From LMUY01 sp965199005 (GTDB lineage Bacteria > Pseudomonadota > Alphaproteobacteria > Acetobacterales > Acetobacteraceae): a DNA stretch of 64,000 nt. Made by a program: the position numbers and the translations under genes. Below are positions 59,453 to 64,000 of this stretch, in pieces. The stretch covers positions 930,001-994,000 of the forward strand of contig CBDAQK010000006.1 in the NCBI GenBank assembly GCA_965199005.1. Reading direction: 5' to 3'. The notes under the pieces are model-generated. The model did not search any database. It was not told where the DNA came from and saw nothing but the letters and a program-made list of their open reading frames with translations. The first letter of the stretch is position 1; each line of letters opens with the position of its first letter.

Positions 59453-60241
59453 TTAGCCGCGCCGGTCGCAGCCGCGCACCCGGCTTGCGAGGAGCGGGTT
59501 CAGCACGCTGGCGATCTGACAGCGGGAGAGAGCTCGCCGAGGGCGGAGGCTGGGTTGCCGGCGGATGTTGATCATCAGCATCCCGCCCCCCGCCAACGCC
59601 AAATGCAGCGTGCCCTGGCGCATCGCGCGGGCATAGAGCGGTTCCGGTCCGCCAATCCCGGTCAAGATGCCGGCCCCGACGGCCGCCACCCGGTTGCGAT
59701 AATCCTCCGCCAAATCCGGCGTGTGCGAATGATACAATCCCACCGCGACGTTCCAATCGCCATGCGCTTCGACCTGTAAGGCGCGGAGGTAGCGGGCGGC
59801 ATAATCGGCGTTGATCATCGGGTCGAACGCTTCGTCCAGGGAGTGGAACGCGCCCGGATGCATGGGAAGGTCCACCTGCATGCAGCCTACATCGATGAAA
59901 TGGTGCTGGCCGGTGGTTTGCGCCTGCTGAACCCACGCAATCGCCGCAGCCTTGCTATCGAGGAAGAGACCTTGCCCATCGGCATTGATCGTCCACGGCC
60001 AGGCGCGGATATCCCGCATCGAGGCAATCGGCCGCCCGCTTTCCAGCTTTGCGATGCTGCCGAGCAGTGCCTTCGGCAGGTCGTATTTTTTCTCCGCGGC
60101 AGCAATGGCGGCTTCACACTGGCTGCTTTGGAGCGTCGGCCAATCCGGTTCCGGTGCCCGGGCGCGAGGCGCGGCAGCCCGGGCGAGGGCCGGGCATGCC
60201 AGGAAAGCCAGGCAAAGGAGGAAGGCGCGGGAGAGATTCAC
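59453..60241 (-). CDS. Periplasmic lytic transglycosylase (SLT domain)
   Basis: This 262-aa exported peptidoglycan lytic enzyme has a signal peptide MNLSRAFLLCLAFLACPALA with cleavage near ARA-A. The SLT fold shows CEAAIAAAEKKYDLPKALLG, SIAKLESGR with the catalytic Glu, then TTGQHHFIDVGCMQVDLPMH (the GxMQ motif) and FDPMINADYAARYLRALQVE, followed by GDWNVAVGLYHSH. This layout is common in lytic transglycosylases linked to secretion or flagella; no such genes are near. The start is GTG 60241. A basic tail (SLRPRRALSRCQIASVL) extends past the domain. Confidence 0.88.
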   Translation of the reverse strand: MNLSRAFLLCLAFLACPALARAAAPRARAPEPDWPTLQSSQCEAAIAAAEKKYDLPKALLGSIAKLESGRPIASMRDIRAWPWTINADGQGLFLDSKAAAIAWVQQAQTTGQHHFIDVGCMQVDLPMHPGAFHSLDEAFDPMINADYAARYLRALQVEAHGDWNVAVGLYHSHTPDLAEDYRNRVAAVGAGILTGIGGPEPLYARAMRQGTLHLALAGGGMLMINIRRQPSLRPRRALSRCQIASVLNPLLASRVRGCDRRG

Positions 60242-60371
60242 ACGCGCCGCCTACACCGAATCGGTCGAGGAAGGCAAAACATGGCTTCACCGGGTGGGCC
60301 GGCCGTCTCGGTGCCTGTCTACAACAAAAGCTTCCTTGTCAATCTGTTGCATCCCGGGGCAGATCTTTGGG

Positions 60372-60450
60372 AGTAGGGCGGAAAAGCGCCGCGTCTTCCG
60401 CCACCTCGTGACACCGGCAGGCGAAAGACGCTTTGCTTTTCCGCCCTACT
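60372..60450. repeat. 79-nt imperfect palindrome between slt and xthA
   Basis: Outer arms 60372-60387 (AGTAGGGCGGAAAAGC) and 60435-60450 are perfect 16-bp complements. Inner arms GCGTCTTCCGCC and GGCGAAAGACGC pair with one mismatch, leaving a loop near 60402-60420. This is a REP/MITE-like hairpin. It ends seven nt before the xthA stop, so it could also serve as a bidirectional transcription end. Confidence 0.65.
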
Positions 60451-60456
60451 TCAAAA

Positions 60457-61230
60457 TTACTCTTCGAACGTGCTAAGGACTGGCACGTGGTCGGAGGGTT
60501 GCTCCTCCCCGCGCACGTCCTTGTCGGGCGCCGCGGCGATCAGACGGTCGGCCATCACGGGTGACAGTAAAGCGTGGTCGATCCGGATGCCGCGGTCGCG
60601 CTGCCATGCCCCCGCCTGGTAATCCCAGAAGCTGTAGACGGGCCCCTTTGGCGTGGTGACCCGCACCGCATCCGTCAGCCCCGCCCAAAGCATGCGGCGG
60701 AAGCGCGCCCGCGTCTCCGGCCGGAGCAGCGCGTCGTTGGCGGAGAGGGCACCCGGCGCACAATCCACATCCGCCGGGCAAACGTTGTAGTCGCCGGCCA
60801 GAATGAACGGCGTATCGGTGGTGAGTAAGGCATCCGCCCGGTCGGCCAGGCAGTCCATCCAAGCCAGTTTATAGGCGTAGCCGGCATCACCACCGGAATT
60901 GCCGTTCGGCAGGTACAAATTTCCGATGGTCACGCCGCCTGCCACGACTTCCAGATAGCGCGCCTGGGCGTCCTCTGCCGGCAGGCCGGGCAGGGCGACG
61001 TGATGGACCTCCAGCGGCAGCCGGCTGAGGACGGCGACCCCATTGTAGGATTTTTGCCCGGCGACGACGCTATCATAGCCCAGCGCCTTGAACGACGTGG
61101 CTGGGAACTGGTGCTGCTCGCACTTGATTTCCTGCAGAAGGAGCACATCCGGCTCCACGCGCTGCAGCCAGCGGCACACATGCTTCTCCCGCATGCGGAC
61201 GGAATTGACGTTCCAGGTGGCGATCTTCAC
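60457..61230 (-). CDS. xthA: Exodeoxyribonuclease III
   Basis: ExoIII (257 aa) is an AP endonuclease and 3'-5' exonuclease of base excision repair. Motifs are MKIATWNVNSVRMREKHVCR, LLLQEIKCEQHQFPATSFKA with the metal Glu, IGNLYLPNGNSGGDAGYAYK, FILAGDYNVCPADVDCAPGA with Asp/Asn, and RGIRIDHALLSPV plus EEQPSDHVPVLSTFEE with the terminal Asp-His. The start is GTG 61230. It ends next to a long palindrome, and the A-type Fe-S gene lies nine nt upstream on the same strand. Confidence 0.95.
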   Translation of the reverse strand: MKIATWNVNSVRMREKHVCRWLQRVEPDVLLLQEIKCEQHQFPATSFKALGYDSVVAGQKSYNGVAVLSRLPLEVHHVALPGLPAEDAQARYLEVVAGGVTIGNLYLPNGNSGGDAGYAYKLAWMDCLADRADALLTTDTPFILAGDYNVCPADVDCAPGALSANDALLRPETRARFRRMLWAGLTDAVRVTTPKGPVYSFWDYQAGAWQRDRGIRIDHALLSPVMADRLIAAAPDKDVRGEEQPSDHVPVLSTFEE

Positions 61231-61239
61231 GACGCACCG

Positions 61240-61572
61240 TCAGTCGACGGCGAAGCTGGTTCCACACCCGCAGGCGCTGGTCGCATTCGGATTTCGGACG
61301 GTGAAGTGGCTTCCCATCAACTCATCCGTGTAGTCGAGCTGCGAACCGGCCAACAGGTCGAGACTCGCCGGGTCGACCAGGACGCGGGCTGGGCCGGATT
61401 GCACCACGAGGTCGTCGGGCTGGACCGTCTCGTCCAACTCGAACTTATATTGGAATCCGCTGCACCCGCCCGCCAATACGGCAACCCGCAGGGCGGTGGG
61501 CCGTGGTTGGGAGGCCACGATGGTGGCGATTTGCTCGGCGGCCCGGTCGCTGACGGCGAATGCTTGTTCCAT
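61240..61572 (-). CDS. erpA: A-type iron-sulfur carrier (IscA/ErpA family)
   Basis: This 110-aa HesB/IscA-fold Fe-S carrier has the three ligand cysteines: Cys37 (LAGGCSGFQYKFEL), and Cys101 and Cys103 (NATSACGCGTSF). VLVDPASLDLLAGSQLDYTD is the typical core. It passes clusters to apoproteins; ErpA is the usual alphaproteobacterial stand-alone member, so the symbol is probable rather than proven. ATG 61572 (MEQAFAVSDRAAEQIAT) is chosen over a longer open frame that would overlap the divergent dGTPase promoter. It is followed by xthA after nine nt. Confidence 0.88.
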   Translation of the reverse strand: MEQAFAVSDRAAEQIATIVASQPRPTALRVAVLAGGCSGFQYKFELDETVQPDDLVVQSGPARVLVDPASLDLLAGSQLDYTDELMGSHFTVRNPNATSACGCGTSFAVD

Positions 61573-61639
61573 AGCGCTAACATAGGCCCTTACGGGCGCC
61601 GATTGAAGAGGCGCCGATGCGGGTGCTACGCCGGGGGCC

Positions 61640-62788
61640 ATGGTCCTTGCCCCCTACGCCGTCCGGCCCGAAACCGCCCGCGGCCGGCTGTACCCCGAGC
61701 CGGAGGCGCCGACCCGCTCGCCGTGGCAGCGGGACCGGGACCGCATCATCCACTCTTCAGCCTTCCGCAAGCTGCAATACAAGACGCAGGTCTTCGTCAA
61801 CCATGAGGGCGATTTCTTCCGCACGCGGCTGACCCATACGATCGAGGTGGCTCAGATCGCCCGCTCCCTGGCGCGGGAGTTGCGGGTGGACGAGGACCTG
61901 ACGGAGGCATTGGCCCTGGCGCATGATTTAGGCCACCCGCCATTCGGCCACGCGGGGGAGGAGGGGCTCAACCGCGGCATGAAGGCCTGGGGCGGGTTCG
62001 ACCACAACGCGCAAGCCATGAAGATCGTGACCATGCTGGAGAGCCGCTATGCAGCGTTCGACGGGCTAAACCTGACCTGGGAGACGTTGGAGGGGCTGGC
62101 GAAGCATAACGGACCGTTGCAGAAGCCGCCGCCGTATATCGCCGAGTATGATTCGCGCCATAGCCTGGAGTTGGGCAGCCAGCCTGGGGTCGAGGCGCAG
62201 ATCGCCGCCGCGGCCGACGACATTGCGTATCACAGCCATGATCTGGACGACGGCATGCGCGCCGGGTTGTTCGGAGCCGAGGAGATCAGCCACCTGCCGC
62301 TGGTGGGCGACGCCCTGCGGGAGGCTCGGCTCGCCAGCCTAGATGTGCCGCCGCCGCGTTTGCGGCATGAAACGATCCGACGCGTCATCAACGAACTGGC
62401 GACGGATTTGGTGCGCGAGACGAAGCATCGGCTTACCGCATTGAACCCGGCGGATTGCCACGCGGTGCGGCAGGCCGGGCAGCCTGTGGTGGCATTCAGC
62501 CCGGCAATGGCGGATGCCAACCGCGCCATCAAGGATTTCCTGCGGGCGCGGATGTACCGGCATTGGCGGGTCAACCGGATGACCGCCAAGGCGCGCCGGC
62601 TCACGGAGCACTTGTTCACCTTGCTGGTGGCGGACGTCTCGATGCTGCCCGATGAATGGCGCGGCCGGGCGGGCGAGTCGGACGCGCGCCGGGCGGCCCT
62701 GACAGTGGGGGATTACATTGCCGGCATGACAGACCGGTTCGCGGTGGAAGAGCACCGCAAGCTGACTGACCTGTCCGTGCCGGGGTGA
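61640..62788 (+). CDS. dgt: Deoxyguanosinetriphosphate triphosphohydrolase-like protein
   Basis: This 382-aa HD-domain dNTPase removes triphosphate from dNTPs. RDRDRIIHSSAFRKLQYKTQ and RTRLTHTIEVAQIARSLARE give the first metal His; ALAHDLGHPPFGHAGEEGLN is the HD pair plus the family's PPFGH. AAADDIAYHSHDLDDGMRAG supplies the later Asp. It resembles the type-2 dGTPase-like proteins found next to erpA in many alphaproteobacteria (known arrangement). Start ATG 61640. All metal ligands look kept. Confidence 0.94.
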   Translation: MVLAPYAVRPETARGRLYPEPEAPTRSPWQRDRDRIIHSSAFRKLQYKTQVFVNHEGDFFRTRLTHTIEVAQIARSLARELRVDEDLTEALALAHDLGHPPFGHAGEEGLNRGMKAWGGFDHNAQAMKIVTMLESRYAAFDGLNLTWETLEGLAKHNGPLQKPPPYIAEYDSRHSLELGSQPGVEAQIAAAADDIAYHSHDLDDGMRAGLFGAEEISHLPLVGDALREARLASLDVPPPRLRHETIRRVINELATDLVRETKHRLTALNPADCHAVRQAGQPVVAFSPAMADANRAIKDFLRARMYRHWRVNRMTAKARRLTEHLFTLLVADVSMLPDEWRGRAGESDARRAALTVGDYIAGMTDRFAVEEHRKLTDLSVPG

Positions 62789-62792
62789 CCTA

Positions 62793-63200
62793 TCAAGAGT
62801 GGTTTTCGATATAATCCATCGAGAGCAGGGTCTCGCAGTTCGGTGATTTCACCGTCGCTTCCAAATGGTCGCCCACGACCCGCCCGGTCATGTGGGCAAC
62901 GCCCGACACAGCGTCGATCGAGCCGTCATAGGCGACGGGAGAGGTGAACAACGTCACTGGGTTATAGGCATACCATAGTACCCCGTCGCCAACCATGATC
63001 ACGCGTTCACCGTGCTCGGTCGGGCAGCCAGGGCCGGTGGCGGCAACCTGGGTGATCTTACCCTGGTAGCTGCCGTTGTAGTTGCGGGCCTCACCAGCGG
63101 TGAGCGGCACGGCGACTCCGACTGCATCGAATACAGTCTGGCAGCCGCCCAGCAGCAATGCGGTGGCAGTGAGGGCGGCATGACACAGATGTTTGGCCAC
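62793..63200 (-). CDS. Putative lipoprotein of unknown function (135 aa)
   Basis: GTG 63200 (AAGGAG nine nt upstream) opens a signal sequence AKHLCHAALTATALLLGG with lipobox cysteine at residue 20 (LLGGC). The mature part contains NYNGSYQGKITQVAATGPGC, a beta-rich segment followed by VIMVGDGVLWYAYNP and GVAHMTGRVVGDHLEATVKS. A second Cys pair (GPGC, SPNCETL) could form a disulfide. It resembles small 'nuclear-transport-like' or lipocalin-like envelope lipoproteins only in general style; no family is assigned. It is convergent with the dGTPase gene (four nt between stops). Confidence 0.72.
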   Translation of the reverse strand: MAKHLCHAALTATALLLGGCQTVFDAVGVAVPLTAGEARNYNGSYQGKITQVAATGPGCPTEHGERVIMVGDGVLWYAYNPVTLFTSPVAYDGSIDAVSGVAHMTGRVVGDHLEATVKSPNCETLLSMDYIENHS

Positions 63201-63393
63201 GAACTCAAACTCCTTCGGCGCGCTTGGTGGGTGCGGTGCCAAAGCCTTGTAGGCCATGGGTGACCCGATCGTAAGCCAATCGGACGGAATTCTCGGGTAT
63301 GATGTGCTATCTTTACGCGATTGGGTAGCCAAGGCAGTATCTTTCATTGCCGGACTGCCCATATCGCTGCCAACCGATCGAGCGAGGCCCACT

Positions 63394-64000
63394 ATGTTCA
63401 TCCATCGGCGTCGAGGATGGGAAATTCCTGAGCGGCACGCGACGCCGGAGCGGGTGATGCTCGGCCGCCGGGCGGTGATGGCGGGGGCGACCGGCGCTTT
63501 GGCTGCCTCCTTGTCCGGCCCCGCCTGGGCAGCGACGGATTCGAAGTACCCACCCGGCCGGCCGATCACGCCTGAACAGGCGGCGACCACCTATAATAAT
63601 TTCTACGAGTTCGGAGAAGACAAGTCGATCTGGCGCGCCGCCCAGCGGATGCCGGTGTCGCCGTGGCAAATCGAGCTTGCGGGAATGATGGCAAAGCCCA
63701 GGACGGTGGACCTGGCGGATTTGTTGAAGCAGGTGCCGATCGAGGACCGGGTCTATCGTCACCGCTGTGTCGAGGCATGGTCCATGGTCGTGCCCTGGAC
63801 GGGGTTCCCACTCGCCGCGCTGCTGAAGGTGGCGCAGCCGGCCGCCTCGGCAAAATACGTCGTGTTCGAGTCGGCCGTATTGCCTAAGTCGATGCCGGGC
63901 GTGCGTTCTAGCCTCTATCCTTGGCCGTATGTCGAGGGCTGCACGATGCAGGAGGCGAGCAACGACCTGGCGTTCATGGTGACGGGGATGTATGGCAAGG
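63394..64000 (+). CDS. msrP: Protein-methionine-sulfoxide reductase catalytic subunit MsrP (N-terminal part)
   Basis: MsrP (YedY) is a periplasmic molybdopterin enzyme that repairs oxidised methionines using electrons from the membrane haem protein MsrQ. The visible 202 residues include a twin-arginine leader (MLGRRAVMAGATGALAASLS) and TTYNNFYEFGEDKSIWRAAQ. YRHRCVEAWSMVVPWTGFPL carries Cys125, which binds the molybdenum, followed by FESAVLPKSMPGVRSSLYPW. ATG 63394 with GAGG seven nt upstream. The gene continues past the window; msrQ is expected downstream. Confidence 0.94.
   Translation, partial: MFIHRRRGWEIPERHATPERVMLGRRAVMAGATGALAASLSGPAWAATDSKYPPGRPITPEQAATTYNNFYEFGEDKSIWRAAQRMPVSPWQIELAGMMAKPRTVDLADLLKQVPIEDRVYRHRCVEAWSMVVPWTGFPLAALLKVAQPAASAKYVVFESAVLPKSMPGVRSSLYPWPYVEGCTMQEASNDLAFMVTGMYGK

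Overview
The window looks like chromosomal DNA of a GC-rich alphaproteobacterium, most likely of the Acetobacteraceae/Rhodospirillales type. The evidence is the very high GC coding sequence, the order hrcA-grpE-dnaK-dnaJ-dapB with rph-rdgB divergent from hrcA, an MmcB-type protein, a bactofilin, BluB, and a CtrA-like DNA-binding domain. The genus is inference. No rRNA, tRNA, CRISPR array, complete insertion sequence or prophage was seen.

Layout. 1-787: N-terminal part of glycogen debranching enzyme GlgX (minus). 904-4350: tight four-gene plus-strand operon: LeuC-like and LeuD-like dehydratase subunits, an isocitrate-lyase/PEP-mutase-type lyase, and an isochorismatase-fold protein whose nucleophile cysteine is glycine. 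4336-9532: minus-strand amylo-1,6-glucosidase, GH63-like glucosidase and bluB. 9715-12000: two crotonase-fold proteins without the usual catalytic glutamates, then a glutathione transferase. 12040-12685: a broken methyltransferase gene. 12755-17766: small protein, arylamine N-acetyltransferase, lysozyme-fold protein, FMN reductase with a probable frameshift, and a sugar-acid dehydratase divergent from a DapA-family aldolase. 17892-20772: HicAB-like remnant, then metK-trmB-FMN reductase (minus). 20896-24502: glycine-zipper lipoprotein, hldE, Rieske oxygenase, mmcB. 24561-26200: Rrf2 regulator followed by an AT-rich islet with a receiver-less CtrA-like protein between two related 54-residue membrane proteins. 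26200-32063: nucleoside transporter, paaABCDE phenylacetyl-CoA epoxidase and PaaX. 32070-36698: histidine phosphatase, ABC-2 exporter and two related degenerate EAL-like proteins, all close-packed upstream of paaX. 36740-44770: PPP-type phosphatase, dapB, heat-shock operon, rph-rdgB. 44813-51984: small secreted protein, YbaK-like deacylase, bactofilin, EI24 membrane protein, PfkB kinase, typA, ampG-like permease, nucleoside deoxyribosyltransferase. 51990-64000: hybrid sensor kinase, dienelactone hydrolase, TPR-double glycosyltransferase protein, rpmG, lytic transglycosylase, xthA, A-type Fe-S carrier, dGTPase-like protein, lipoprotein, and the start of msrP.

Functional themes. (1) Glycogen/alpha-glucan breakdown (glgX, GDE, GH63). 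(2) Organic-acid, sugar-acid and aromatic catabolism (LeuCD-like/lyase operon, IlvD-Edd dehydratase/DapA aldolase, Paa epoxidase with PaaX). (3) Housekeeping protein folding, RNA processing and nucleotide sanitation. (4) Envelope functions (hldE, ampG, two lysozyme-fold proteins, bactofilin, TPR-glycosyltransferase). The least explained parts are the EAL-like pair packed with an ABC exporter, the islet with the CtrA-like protein, and the LeuCD-like operon with the glycine-variant isochorismatase.
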